Of a stretch of DNA of 64,000 nucleotides, positions 1-12,829 are shown piece by piece. Location of the stretch: positions 10,987,128 to 11,051,127 of the forward strand of contig CM026421.1 in the NCBI GenBank assembly GCA_014871385.1. Reading direction: 5' to 3'. Made by a program: the position numbers and the translations under genes. The stretch is from Ceratodon purpureus. Lineage: Eukaryota > Streptophyta > Bryopsida > Pseudoditrichales > Ditrichaceae. The notes under the pieces are model-generated. The model saw nothing but the letters and a program-made list of their open reading frames with translations, did no database searches and had not been told where the DNA came from. The first letter of the stretch is position 1, and every line of letters begins with the position of its first letter.

Positions 1-1100
1 TTTCTTTTTTTTACGTGTAAATAAAACCTCAATGCATGATCTCACTTCTCAGATTTCGATCCAATATTTCTCCATATGCCTTGTTTACTATCAAAGATTG
101 GCCTTTGTATTTGATTTTCAGCATACCTCCATGTGATAAATCAAGCCTTTTTGGTTTTATAGGTCGTATGAGGGTTAAAATTGCATGGACATATTTCTAA
201 CCCACCTAGGAACAAGTCTTAGAATTTGAAGAGCTTCAAGTCAAATTTACTTTTGCAATTGATTTTTTTGGCTCAAGAAACACTTCAAACCCATATTGCA
301 ACAAGGGAAAACAACTTATTTTCCAACTTTGAGTATTATGATTTCACAAATGGTAAGGAATTTGAATCTTAGATTTGGGGTACATATACATGTACAAGTA
401 AGGTACTAGATCCCATGATTACTTCCCCTAAAATACATCAAAACTTGAAAACTTGCACCTTGTATTGAAATAGGGCAATTTTCATGTCAAGTGGAGTCAA
501 TGGATATACAGTAAAGAAACCACATGCATGAAATGATTAACACTCTTATATCATGGCTGCTCAGTGCTTGCTCCTATTTTAGCATTATTTTTGGGATAAA
601 TTTACTGGGCAGTGTCATGAATACTAATTATCGATACCAAATGTCAGATGTACAGTATCACCCTCATTAGTCTTTTGCAATCATACTCACTTGGAAACAT
701 AATAAAAAATGTTAAGAAAATGGCACCAAAAACAAGAGAAACCTAAACCTTTTTTGCACTTTAGATTTGAAGATGACTTTTGGGGTGCATTTTGATTTTG
801 TTTCAGTTTTCCAAAAAAAATAAAAAATTATAAAATATTTTTATTCGGATTACTATCCCAATCTCACTTTTGGTTTGTTTATTGATTGAGCTACACTGAA
901 ATTCTATCTAGGGACTCTTTATACTAGGAAACATAAAAATATTACAAATCTATCTACACACCTGAAATAATGACCACTCAAGAACCCCCGCAAACTTGGT
1001 CCCGTTGCACTTCGCTCCCAAGTTGAAGGCTTAGTTTGCATCATCAAAGACTTGGCCAATGGATCCCTACGGTTATAAATGCCGTGTGGATTGCAACCCT
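1..1100. other. AT-rich intergenic DNA, no gene seen
   Basis: No reading frame, RNA gene or repeat structure could be supported here. The stretch is AT-rich with short homopolymer runs. Confidence 0.6.
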
Positions 1101-1105
1101 CAGTG

Positions 1106-1420
1106 ATTACAGCGTAGGAGGCGGTGTTTGATGCGGCAACAGCTGAGAATTCAGCAATGGAGGTACTGCAAGCAGCTCAAAAGAAGAAGGATGACGCGGA
1201 GGCACTGTTAGCAAAGTATCCTCCTGAGGAGGTAAGTAAACTTGAAGAAGAAACTGATGCTGCTTCGTTGGAGCAAAAAAGGCTCCTCCGCATGGGAACA
1301 ATAGCGGAGTGTAGGGCGCAGGTCAAAGTGGTCTCCACAAATTCAGAGAAGCTAGCAAATTTGCACGAAGAGCTAATGGTGGTCCAAATGTCCCTAGTTA
1401 TGATTTGTAATTCAGTGTAA
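1106..1420 (+). CDS. small charged helical ORF or exon fragment, unrecognised
   Basis: A frame opens after a possible acceptor (GTAG before 1106). It encodes about 100 residues rich in Ala, Glu and Lys that look helical, with a run of KKKDDAEALLAKYPPEE. A GTAAGT donor-like sequence lies near 1231, so only the first roughly 40 residues may be exon. No family is recognised and no neighbouring exons are evident. It is probably a gene fragment; the coding call is weak. Confidence 0.25.
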
Positions 1421-1549
1421 TCTTCATGTGTTCTTAATTTTTTCTTAAATTTTTAAATATAAAAAAAAACACTTATATTTTGTGAAAATATACTTAAACG
1501 AGGTGGAACATATGATATTTAAAAAATACATGAGAATTTACAGTATTCA

Positions 1550-2460
1550 ATGATGACACCCATCTTTGGTGTTATGTTTAAACCCTCAACGTAGAAAAAC
1601 GACATTTTGGATGACAAGCAACAATCTTGAAAAGCCATAACTTCTTCATCCGGATAGAATTACTTAGGTTGGGTTCCAAATCAAGTCTTGTTTTTGTGTT
1701 AAAATTTGCACACCCACGCAATCAATCATGAAATAATGGCTTATATTTTAGTGAAGGCACCTGTTGTTTTTTTGTTTTAAAACATTAGGCATGTTTTACC
1801 ATTGTGAGCCAATCATGTGAAATCCACTTTAATTTGAGTTGTTGGATGTGCAATGATGTTTCTACACTGAAAAAACTGAAAAATTACATGGTTTATGAGG
1901 AGTTGTTTCACTTTCATCCACTGATCGTTGGATTTCAACTTTGTATTGTTGGCTTTTATTCCATGCTAAGTCATGTTTATGTGGTAGAAACCTTAATCCA
2001 TTCAAGATGTGAGGATTTGATGAGATTCATTCTCCTCCAAAGGGTTTAGTTTTGGATAATATTTCTTTTGTAATTTTTGAGGCACTTTTCACCTCTGTAA
2101 GGCCATTATTTGCGTAAAGAAATTTTCTTTGTGGTTTTTTTTTTGTTCATGGGTGTTATTGAGATAAAGGTAAAAACTTTCTAGTCGGTGACTTTTTCAC
2201 TGGAAGGTGTCATTGGGTGGATTTTCACTTCAAAGTGAAAATGATAAAATTTTGTAATCAGTTTTGAGTACTATTATGCTATGATCTTGCAATCTATAAG
2301 GCCTCACAACTCGAATTTTGATCCACATGACCTATACTAAGTCTGCTACAAGATTGTAAGATTGAGATCTAAAAAAATTACTTACCTTCATGTCCATCTA
2401 TGAGATTTTGTTTGTAAATATGTTTTAGCTAAAAATAGACATCCGTAGAACTACAAACTT
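1550..2460 (+). repeat. dispersed AT-rich repeat, copy 1
   Basis: This stretch matches, in reverse complement and with substitutions, two stretches near 31.3-32.0 kb and 32.7-33.3 kb. Shared landmarks include text around GTTTCTACACTGAAAAAACT, a CATCCACTGATCGTTGGATT-like segment, and a segment with TACAAGATTGTAAGATTGAG. It has no coding capacity, so it is probably a non-autonomous or decayed transposon family. Boundaries are approximate. Confidence 0.55.
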
Positions 2461-3435
2461 GTCATGACAAGGTAATACTAATTGATTCACGAGGATCCAC
2501 ATGTAATCCACGATCGAGATAAATCTCTTTGGAGCTCATTCATATCTCACCGACTACCATATCGGTCATATACGTTACATTGGCACTTTTGCAAATCCCA
2601 TTTTAGTGTGGAATTGTTGTAAGCATACCAGTGAAGGCAAAATACAACAAAGCGTTATATGCACAAAGTAGCATTATAAGTCCCAAAAACCTCATATTGT
2701 ATCGATTTAACGAATATGGCCTTATCTCCTCCTCCTCGGGTCCCACCCACAACGTTGTGGTCGCCTTACTCGCCCTAGCTATCAGGCCGTGGGTTCACCT
2801 CCGCGGCGTGGGATTGCGGGGAGCCTAAGCCGTGGGTGGCCACCTCCTGGCTGTCCACAAACTTCCTCCTTGGACCGCGGCCTTGAACATAACCACGACT
2901 GCCGTTATAGCCTTCCCCTCGGAAGGAGGCTAAGGCGAGTGAATGACTGAGACGGAGTCTCACGTGGTAACCAGCCGTGGAGGTAATCATTGAGACTCAC
3001 AGAACAGTCCATCATTACCAACGCCCCGACCGTTAAAGTCTCCCCTCACCCCAGCCCTGTTGAACTTCTAACCCTGAGGGTTAGAATACCTACTTAACCT
3101 ATTTTTTCCCCGTTCTCCCTGCTCGTTCTTACTCACGGATCTCCATGTGATCACCCCGGATAACAATCATTTGTATTGGTGTTAGAAGTTCAACCTGCCG
3201 GTGAAGGCTGTCCAGAAGGCGTTTTTGCGAAACGTTTCCATAATGAAGCTACGGATGTTCAAGCATGGTCACAAGTCGAAGGCGTTGGGCACTATCGATG
3301 GCTGCAAGGACCGACGAGTCATCTACCTCGAGCAAGATAGTTGGGATATATTGCAGAGACTATATGCCAAATGTGGTCGATTTCCTGTAATTTAGAAGGT
3401 GATTATGTTCTAAGCTTCTTGGCGACCTCAAAGCT
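2461..3435. other. unassigned stretch before an LTR remnant
   Basis: A GC-richer patch at about 2,730-2,960 stands out from AT-rich surroundings, but no tRNA fold or gene can be supported. A short open frame at 3,201-3,395 (basic, about 65 residues) lies just upstream of the polypurine tract of the following LTR. It may be degraded internal sequence of that retroelement. Confidence 0.3.
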
Positions 3436-3910
3436 AAAGGGGGAGGTAATGTCACGGCCATGTACTTGGGAAGCAACTTAGGAAGATTCTTGAAGGTTAT
3501 AGAAGTTTCTAGAAGCTCCTAGAAGTTTCTAAAAGTTCCTGGAAACACCTGGAAGTTCTTGGAAGGTCCTAGAAGGTCTTAGGTTGTAGAAGGTTCTAGA
3601 GAACCTTCTTTTGAGCTAGTATAACTAGAAGTCGAAGCTGAAGGCAACCTCAGTCTCGACAACACATCTCTTAAAGCTCTAGCTCACACCTCTTGGTGTT
3701 GTGTACTCTTCTTGGTTAATCTGAGTCTTGTTCAAGCTATATCCAGAGTTCCTCTTCTAGTTTGAGTCCTTGTAGCTTGTCTTCCCGTGTCCCCGGCATA
3801 GGGGGCTTGAGAAAAGTGAGTTTGTGTAGAGAGAGTCCTCCTTCTCAAATGACTTCTCCTTTCGTGTGATATTACCTCTCTCATGTGTCATGAAACTCAT
3901 AAGAGATAGT
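3436..3910 (+). mobile_element. LTR remnant, probably a Ty3-type 3' LTR with its polypurine tract
   Basis: A polypurine tract (AAAGGGGGAGG, 3436-3446) is followed three bases later by TGTCACGG at 3450. This is the usual arrangement at the start of a plant 3' LTR. The downstream 450 bp holds a periodic GAA/TTC array and CT-rich text such as CCCGTGTCCCCGGCATAGGG. The 3' boundary is uncertain; I place it near GTGTACA at about 3914. No intact internal coding region is left upstream. Confidence 0.5.
3482..3581 (+). promoter_or_regulatory. heat-shock-element-like array (5-bp periodic GAA/TTC half-sites)
   Basis: Read in 5-bp steps from 3482, the sequence alternates GAAnn with TTCnn-like units for about 20 units. 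Nine of the ten odd units begin with GAA. The even units are TTC, TTA, TTC, TCC, TTC, TCC, ACC, TCT, TCC, TCT. Several stretches, for example GAAgaTTCttGAA and GAAgtTTCtaGAA, are perfect three-unit heat-shock-factor sites. It could also be a simple 10-bp tandem repeat with fortuitous HSE form. It sits in the U3-like part of the LTR. Confidence 0.55.
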
Positions 3911-3915
3911 GTACA

Positions 3916-5185
3916 ATGAACACTAAAAAAATATTCAAACTGTGATAATAGTGGTAGGGGGCTTTAGAGGAGTAGGTTTGTGTAGAAAGAGATGATGAAT
4001 CCCTTTTATAACCAAATAATTTTTACATTCACTAGTAGTTAAAGAATTGATGGAGTCCAAGAGTCAATCGGAATGGAAATTGAAAAGTTGATGGAGATTG
4101 AAAAGTTATGTAAGTTATGTAATTTGATGCTACTCAACCTCTTTAATATCACATTGATGGACCTTTCTAATATCACCTCAAGGGATCATACGTACAGATA
4201 TGAATGTCAATATCACCTTAAGGAACTATGCGTACGTATATCATTATCAAAATAGGGATTGCACGTGCGGACATCGATCATATTTTATTTTATATATATA
4301 TATATATAACATGTGTACTTGTCGTTTCAGCGAGAGTCACACATCTTTTCGACAAGAGACACTTATCGGGCATAGACGGACATATCCTAAATACTAATTG
4401 TATTCTCTTATAAAAGTGGAAAATTATGGTGATTTTTCAAGTACAATATTTACTTTACCAAACACAAAGAAGTTCCAGCTTTTACACGAATCTCAGTAGG
4501 ATTTGCATGTGTGAATATACAAAAGAATAATCACAAAATTTGGCACCAGAATCGTTTTTCAATGATTTGCATTGTATCTCTTGTATTTAGGTGAATTTGA
4601 TGGCTTCAATAACTTAATCCTAGATATTTGAAGAGTTCTATTATTCCATACCATGACTTGATTGTCATAAATGTGAGTGAAATGCGTGGGCTAATATACC
4701 CATCACACTTAAAAATCTACTTCCTTATGAGGATTTTAATAAAATTTATACACATCCAATGGCTACTTGGTGGTTGCTCACGCTCCAAAGGATTAAACAT
4801 GCGTACCTACTTTCAACAAAAGTGTCCATACTCGTTCTACATTACGCTCTTTGCTTCAAAGACCCTACTATTTGTAAAAATACTCGACAATCTCCAAACA
4901 ACTATGAATTCACACCTTCATGTCGTACTCAAGTATTAGCAAAGTTGTTTGGCTTCCTTCTACAATACGGGACAATTCTTAATCTGCAAATATATAGTCA
5001 AATTTCAAGAATCATCTCCCTCGTAGTCTTCTGTGCCATCTTCAAGCTCGCTTCCTTCAGAATACTGGTAATCAGCAAGTCTTTTTAAGCACGGTCGACA
5101 ATGAAAACCAATTATTTCACTATGATGATCATAGCAGTATGGAACATTGCAGAACTGCAACATGACAATTAAAAGCGCCATTAGT
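3916..5185. other. intergenic DNA, no gene seen
   Basis: AT-rich DNA with a short (TA)n run near 4,290. Overlapping small frames around 4,070-5,090 lack codon structure or recognisable motifs and are not called. Confidence 0.5.
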
Positions 5186-5430
5186 TACTTTACCACAAGA
5201 CAACCAAAGTACCGCACATGCTTCCAACTTCCATGTCGCAAACTACAACAAGTAACTTAGCCCAACATTCAAGAAGGGGTATACCACCAATGCAAAAGCT
5301 GCATGTCAAAAAACCATCCTCCAATATGGAAAAGATACGTAAGCATTGTTGACTTGATGCATGTAATGCCAACAAATGACAAATTGTATCATTAAAACCC
5401 TTTAAATCATCCCAAATAAGAATTACTCGG

Positions 5431-8400
5431 TTAACCCACACACCTAACGAATTCCACAAATATTAACTGCACTACCAACATGTAACCAATTTCAAAAAAG
5501 CATCCACATACCCAATGATCAAAAGGAGAGCAACAACTCCCGGAACCAAAACCCGCTTGAATTCCTTGCACTCCAGGTCCCATACTAGGAATGCCCTCCA
5601 ATCGACAACACCCATGCACACATAACCACTTCAACTTTGACAAGCATCGCAAGTCTCGCAAATAGCGAAGACCTTGACTAAAGCTCAAGTTCAGTGTAGT
5701 CAGCTCACGTAACAAATGCAACCCCTTCACCTCCTTGATTTCCCAAGGCAAGCTCAAACTCAGCACGGACAATCTCGGAGACAAGCCTACCACTTCATTA
5801 AGGTCAATCGTGTAACCGCTTGAACCAACTTCCATATCTTCATATGCCACATGGCTACTCCGATATTCAAACGTTGTGAGATTCCTCAGTTGCAATGCAC
5901 TAAGCACCCACTTGATAAAAGCACCGCAATCGAATCCAACCACAGGCATACCTCCATCCAATTTGAACGACTGCAAATCTTTCAAATCTCTGAAATCTAT
6001 GGGCTCATCGCATTCCCATTCCCAACCTTCATAGGGCAAATGATAGTTGGACGAAATACCATCGATTTCAAATCGCTGAAGGTTCCAACAATGCCTCATA
6101 AAAGGAATGCCCTCAAGTGCATCTAAGTGAACCAACTCCACAAACAGGAGTTCCGTCATGCATCCCCGACCAGGATTCCTCTTGTAACAACACACTCCGT
6201 CGTCGTAACCCTTCTCGCAGCTGCATATAATTCGTTTCACATTCACACACTCCCATAGAATCAAAACACGAAGACTGTGAAAACTTCCAAGTTCCAGGTC
6301 AGGCCCAACATCATCGCATCCGTGCAACTCCAAGACAACCAGACTCCGCCATTCCAGAAACCTCCTCGGAGCAACACCAATTCTAGACCGGTCACAAACC
6401 AGCTCCAATCTCTTCAACTGCGTCGCACCGCTTGATTGACTCATAAACCACTGCCACTCTTTGCTCCCTTCCCGCTTCACCAACACCCTCGCAAATTCCT
6501 TGTACAGGTCATGAATGGACACTTCCGAGTCTGACTCCTCCAGCAACGACAACTTCTGAAGCTTCTTCACCTACGTCCGACACCAAGAACCACCATCAAA
6601 CATCAGTTCAGAAACTAAGCATGAACTGCTGACACTTCAAGTGTCAAGGAAGTTCAACCAAAATGCAACAAACGCAATCCCTAACTTGGCCTCATTGGTT
6701 AATTGAAGCACAATTGATTACTCATATCATGGACGACTACCCACCATCGTCTTCGCCTCGAATACACATACTCCATGCACTTCCGAGATCCATGACACCC
6801 ACGACTCAAACCTACTTGGCCTCTTCTCAGACCACCAATTAACCCATCCAAAACAATACGGATGGTGAAATGCAGTATCCAAGAACACCAACTTCACTTG
6901 GTCAGAAAGAGACCCATAATTCAATCCAAGGATCTCATTCACATTTCCAGCTTCTCCACATCGTTGCAATCCCCCCTTCTTCTCCAAAGCCTCGCCCCAA
7001 CTCATCACATCATCACAACCCACGTCATGGAAGTACGTTCCTAGAGCCCTCAACATCAAAGGATGATATTGCCTCGTCGAATAACCACTATCTTTGAATT
7101 GGCATTCGCTCAAGCACTTCTCCACAATCTCCCTCTCCTCGGGTTTCAAAAATGATACCGATGATATGTTAGGAGCTGCATAAGAAAGGAACAGCGCTGC
7201 AGCCTCCAACCATTCCAGCCTTGGAATAGGTTTGCAATACTTAGCGCCAATAACAGAGACTAGTATTTCACGACTCCTGGCTGTCACCAAAACCTTGCTG
7301 CCCGAGGGAAGTCCCACCCTCAGATACTTTCGTGCTTCCATTTGGGAAGCCGCAAAATCTCCAACGTTGTCGATTGCTAGAAACACTGGTGGCATGTTTC
7401 TAATTCCAGTCCTCAAGCACTTCCATCCCTGCACCAGTCGTGCCCACTTCATATGAGGATGTCTCAGAACAAAGCTTGTAGATACATGGATGGCTAATAT
7501 CATCCTACATGGATATGTGACCTCACAGGTTTCACAAGAAGCTGGGACAACGTAGTGGCAAAACAAAGAATAGAACTATTATACATTGCACATTCACTCA
7601 TAATCAAACAGAAACTGAAAACCTCAAACACAAAGAAATGACTTGGAAATCTTTCGTAGATCATATAAATTCACATGAAATTCCTCAATTAACTTCCACT
7701 GCTACAGTCGGAAACACTGCAGTGACTATTAATACATTCTCTCAGAAAAACGGTAACACAAGAGAAATAGGTATAAACTACACTTATAGGCTACGACCAT
7801 ACATTCAACAATTGGAAACGAGAAGTTGCACATTTTGCATACTCTGCCAAAATACAGACAACACAATAACATTCAAGCAAAAAACACTATGCCAAGATTC
7901 ATATACAAATTTCGTACCTCCTCTTCTGTGGAGATAAATTCTGAGAACGACTTCTCAAACCTTGCCAATCGTTGTACAACATGCTTTAGCCGGCCAACCC
8001 GCTCCTTACTAGCATTTGCTTCACTACCCTCCTCACTTGGCAACTCCAAATGCACCACCCTACCACCAAATTCTTGAAGAGAGTAGCTGCACATGGACTT
8101 ACACAAAGTGGTTTTGCCCAAGCCACCCATGCCATATATTCCAAGATACTTGTGAACTCCTTTGTCTTCACCTGTGACCTCTGCCTCCATAAACATGGAC
8201 GACGTTGCCTGCACAGCAATACAACCAATCTACCAAATATTCACATGCAACTCAATATGTCTTCAAGATCATTGAGAACCATGGCATGTGCAAATTGTAA
8301 ATTACATCATTCGCAATCCAATGGCAAATGGGAATGAGCAAAACACATAACTAAAGAAAACAGAGCAAACGGCAACTTAGTAATCTCGCTACACATGTCA

Positions 8401-9145
8401 ATTTTTTCTATACTCAAAGTTTCATTTGTTAAACAATTACGCAAACTAGTGCACATAAACATTGAACAATCCTGAAAACGGCTTCATTGTTTGACTAAAG
8501 CATTTTCCCACACACCTCGCACACGCGCTCATAACCCTGAATCTCATCAGTGCTCCACTCCAACACTGGCGGCACTATCTTGCATATCTCCTCCACAACA
8601 GCACACCTGTACTTGTACTCCGACTTCGCAAACTTCCCATACTCCAACCCGTTGCTCGACCGCAGCTCCTTCACAGCCTCGCTCCACATCTCCATCACAT
8701 CTTCCTTCACCTCACCCCTCTCCACCAACTCCCTCCAACTCTGCTTCCACTTCGCCTCCACCTCATTTCCCTTCAGGTCACTTGGTGATAGCTTGAAGAA
8801 CAGAGGGAACACTTTCACTCCGCACTCCACGAACCTGCTCAGCTCTAGCATCGGCCACTTCGAGGTCAGGTATGCCTCCGACACCACCACCACTCCCACC
8901 CGGCATTGCCCGGCAGCCTCAAGAATCTCACCAGCGAACTTCTCTGCCTTGCGCAGGCAGTCGGAATCCTCGTCGAAGAAAGGACGCTGGTTCATTCTTT
9001 TCAGGTCATGGTACAGCTGCTCCACAAAGGCTTTCTCCTGCCCACTGTGGCTCAGGAATACGTCGTGCTGGGATTTGCAAACGCGTCTGCATGCATTTGG
9101 CGCACATCTTACATGACCGCTTGAACGACATCTCGGGAATGACAA
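5431..9145 (-). CDS. TIR-NBS-LRR (TNL) intracellular immune receptor, multi-exon
   Basis: Four exons can be followed on the minus strand. Exon 1 (to 8516) is a TIR domain with HDVFLSHSGQEK and SEAYLTSKWPMLEL. Exon 2 (8208-7918) joins in phase 0 and carries the P-loop GIYGMGGLGKTTL. The next exon (about 7,500 to 6772) has the kinase-2 motif VFLAIDNV, an RNBS-B-like KVLVTAR and a GLPL-like HPLMLRAL; its 5' acceptor is unresolved. The last exon (6570-5431) opens in phase 0, has an MHD-equivalent IHDLYKEFA, and then leucine-rich repeats to a TAG stop. TNLs act as NADase or helper-linked immune receptors in the cytoplasm and nucleus. No in-frame ATG precedes the TIR, so an upstream exon is likely, or the 5' end is damaged; a cag acceptor lies just before the HDVF codons (9067). 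Functionality is not proven. Confidence 0.8.
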
Positions 9146-10780
9146 TCTAGGATAACTTTATCAAGACAGCTCGACAAGACTATCAAGTCCTTGGCGGATG
9201 GCATGGTCACCCAAACATGTTTGTTGCAGAAAACCCTAATTCAAAGGCACATGCGAAAGGGAGGATGTGCAGACATGAAATGTACAAATAGCTCCGCTTC
9301 AACACTTCGTCTAGAACTATCACCTTCAACTTCTGGTGGTGTAAGCTTACCGTCGTTTCACCCCTGGCAACTCCATCTCGCGCTGGGAGTAGGAGCTCTC
9401 AGGGTCATCTACACACATCCATAGCAAATTTCAGAGCATGTTCCAACATTCTCAATGACCTCAAATACGATTAGGAACTGGCGAGTATGTACCATCTGTA
9501 ATATGCATAAACAATACGATGCTAGGGTCCCGGCGGATAATGATCCAGTTCCTGCTCCGAACTAAACGATCTGAAAGCTTAGAAATATGCAGAGACTTCA
9601 TTTGAGACTGTAGTGCTATTGTCACATACAATCCATCAGACTAAGACGGCTATTTAGAGACTCAACCTGCCGTCTCCAAGAGAACCTCAAGAAGACAGAC
9701 CTATCTGTGGGTGGTGACAGCTGGGCACAGTCATCTGTCAAGCTCACGTTTCCGTCCAACAAAGCATGATCAGCAAACTCATAGGCTCGTCAGCTCACCT
9801 GATATCGAAGCCATAGCTGATCGACTAGATGTTGTCTTCCAAGGACCACTCACTCCATTGCCACCCCGTGGATGGCAATCCCTACCTCCATGCGCGCCTC
9901 AACACCTGCCATGTGATGCGATAAATCACCCACATGCCCCTCGTTTCACACAGAGAGAATAGGCCGCACAACCATCGTGCAAGACTGACAACATCCTCAA
10001 GAACTTTCATGCCCTAAATCGCAACCAGTACCCTTCCAAACCCGTGTCCTCAAATTGCAAATCACACGACCGTACCTCACTAAACCCACGCATTCAAATC
10101 TCAACGCAACCTCACGTGATCGGAACTCAACCTCCACATAAAAATCAGCAGGCGCAGGTCGCCAAGAACACAGCACCAAAGCTACCGACAAACGTCAGAA
10201 CCAACACAACCGACTCGAGAGTACTAGAATCTCGCTGCCTCCACCAAATCCAAATCCTGAAACACATGCATCATCATCAGTAATCTAAACTCTTAATTCA
10301 CGAAAGACGTTGCCAGCGAAAACCCATCGTCAGAAAACGGAGGGATTGCAAGCCCCGATAGTTGGAGGCACGTACCGCAGCGACGCCTCCGCTTAAAAAT
10401 GGAAACGGCGGGGGCTCCCCAGAACCGTCGTCGAGGTCTGATGGAAAAGTGAAGGTGGTTGTGAGGGGTTGCAGGGCTTCACTTGTGCGTCAGTGTCGGC
10501 ACGTCGCAAGCTAGGGTTGGACTTGTTCAGCCGGAATCCAAGGCTACAGGGATCCAACTGTAGCTGGAGCTTCAATCCTGAGGTTGTGTGCTTCGTATCC
10601 TGTTCAGCGCAATTTCGTGTCGGTAAGAAAGAAAAAAAGAGTATTTTTGAGAGTAAGAAATAGCACAACGTACTTCGTTACCTCCCTGAATAGTTTCTAA
10701 CGAAGCAAAGGTTTGTTAGGCTTGCTTCAATACCAGTAAGATCTTTGCTCACACTAACGTACCGTCTGAGAATCATGTCG
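9146..10780. other. upstream region of the TNL gene; promoter or 5' exon candidates, nothing firm
   Basis: The TNL gene on the minus strand must have its promoter, and possibly a first exon, here. No TATA box or coding exon can be assigned with confidence. Short open frames at 9,700-9,960 and 10,390-10,670 lack motifs. One isolated TGTAGTGC occurs at 9609. Confidence 0.35.
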
Positions 10781-10797
10781 CGTTAATTTGACGTCTG

Positions 10798-11675
10798 CTT
10801 TTATGCACAATGGCCATGTGGACAAAGCTGTGAAGCTCCTCGACGGGATGAGAAAGCACGAATGTTATCACATACAGGACATCAATCGATAGACTTGGCA
10901 AAGCTGGGAAGCTTGACGAGACCGTGAATCTGGTACAAGAGATGGAGACACCGGGTTGCGAGCCTACTGTAGTAACTCACAGTTCTCTCATGGCCGGCCT
11001 CGTTCGTAAAATCCGTGCAACTGGCTATGGCGCTAAGCTTATACTTATACGATGAGATGCTAAGCAAAGGTTGCGTTCCTGATGTGCCTACGTATACTTT
11101 AGTGATCAGTTCCTTCTTCAAGTCTCACGAAGTGGAAAAAGCTATGGAAGCTTTTGGGAGGGTGGAAGAACCTTACTTCGGTGTTCACAAGAGCTTGCTT
11201 GATGGGCTTGTGAGAGAGGAGAAGATTGAATTGGCATTGTACGTTGTCAACGAGCTGGAAGGGATCACTACTTTGGTCCCGGATACATTTGTGTACAATC
11301 ATGGTGAATGGGCTTGTGAACGCTAATCGTGTGGACGAGGCTTGTAAAATGGTGGACAGCATGAAGGCTCGTAATATCACCCCGGATTTGATCACTTACA
11401 GTTCCCTGCTCGATGGGCTTTCAGTGTGTTCACGAAGATGTCGGTGTGAGCCTGATGTTGTAGCTTATACTTCCCTGATGGATGTTCTTGGAAAAGGTGG
11501 TAAAATCGATCATGCGCTCACCATTTTTAGGACTACGACGAAGAAGAAAGTTGCGCCTGATGCTATTACTTATAGAGCTCTCATCGACGCTCTTGAGAAA
11601 GTGGGCAGAAGCAAAGACGCTCAGAAGATCAAGAGATTGAGGTTCCTGGCTAACCACGAAAAGAAGGTCGTTTGA
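10798..11675 (+). pseudogene. P-class pentatricopeptide repeat (PPR) pseudogene
   Basis: Consecutive 35-residue PPR units are recognisable but spread over different frames and interrupted by stops. Examples are GHVDKAVKLLDGM, a GKLDETVNLVQEM unit with CEPTVVTHSSLM, then EMLSKGCVPDVPTYTLVISS (from 11015), NRVDEACKMVDSM with ITPDLITYSSLLDGL, and CEPDVVAYTSLMDVLGKGGK with VAPDAITYRALIDAL. At least three frame disruptions (near 10,890, 11,020 and 11,300) and a short internal deletion after SSLLDGL are evident. Intact PPR proteins bind organellar RNA. The N-terminal targeting part is missing and there is no single long frame, so this copy is very likely dead. Confidence 0.8.
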
Positions 11676-12829
11676 AGGACGGGTCAGTTTCTGGATTGGA
11701 AATCAAAGCTTCGGCCATTTGCATCACCTTGGATCTGCACATGCTTGCTCACATTCATTTCAGGTATGAAGGTGAAATCTAGGGTTATGGTTTTAACTCT
11801 CGACTGGACTTCACAGTAGGTTTTAGGGCTGCACTGCACTGCCTTTTCCTTATTCTAAACAATTAATGTACCATGCACTATTTTAGTCTCCAATCGCCAT
11901 GTCATTCATTCGAAGTGCATATATATATATAAAGAACTCCGGTCTTGTGGGTTGATTCAATGGCTTAACTGTCCATTTGCACTGTAAAGAGGACATCAGT
12001 TGGACCTTGTTAACCCTTAAACGCCCAAGAGTGCCCGAGGGGTTCTTTTCCAACATAATCTTCTCTGTAGCTCTTATTGTACTCAACATTTCACTTATAT
12101 TTTGATATCAAACTGGTCACCTTCTTATGATGTATTCAAAAAGTGAAAATTTTAGATTCAAATCACAATTTGTATGAGTGATTTTGTGCTTTGAAAGGAT
12201 TGTGGTTGGTAGGTTCGGGGTGCACATAACCTTATAGCGAGCCTTATAGGAGGTTGCAAGCTCATCATTGATTGGTGCGTTCATGACGCCCAAGTTCAAA
12301 AAGTGCACTATTCATGATGCCCAAGTCCAAAAGATGTTGTGATCCAATTTCGGGCTGCCCATTTCAGACCCCTTCGGCGTTTAAGGGTTAACGGGAAGCT
12401 TGGTAGTATGTTCCGGTTTCGGACACTTTCAGTGTCGGAAGTTGAATTTATATCAATGACTACAGGTTCCGAACTGGTCAAATTGTTATACAGAATCACA
12501 CAATTTGAAGCGCAGGAACTGTGTTTTTCACACTAGGTTAGGATTTCAAACTGAGTTTTTCCAATACCAATAAGAACCGAGTCGGCTGTTATTTTTGGGA
12601 TCCTTGCACTAGTAGCAAACATGTCGTTTTTCATTCCTCACATGGGAACAGTGTCTGAATAGAACCACAATATTATACTTACATTTCTATCTTCATGTGA
12701 CCAAAACCACTCATAGTACTAGCAAAGCCCATGTGCATGGCGCCCTTCCATTTCTATTACATTTGTAGGAGGGTGGGAGAGTACTTCCAAGGCACTTCCA
12801 GGGGCGAGCACCGCAAACTGCGAAGCGAT
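11676..12829. other. intergenic DNA, no gene seen
   Basis: No coding region or repeat can be supported. Base composition is balanced up to about 12,830, where the strongly A/C-rich plus-strand composition of the following element begins. Confidence 0.5.

Noticed and set aside
2730-2960. GC-rich patch as a possible tRNA or rRNA gene
   Set aside because: No cloverleaf with matching acceptor and T arms could be drawn, and no conserved rRNA core sequence was recognised.
9609-9616. Isolated TGTAGTGC near the TNL gene as part of the octamer system
   Set aside because: A single copy within tens of kilobases is near chance expectation for an 8-mer on two strands.
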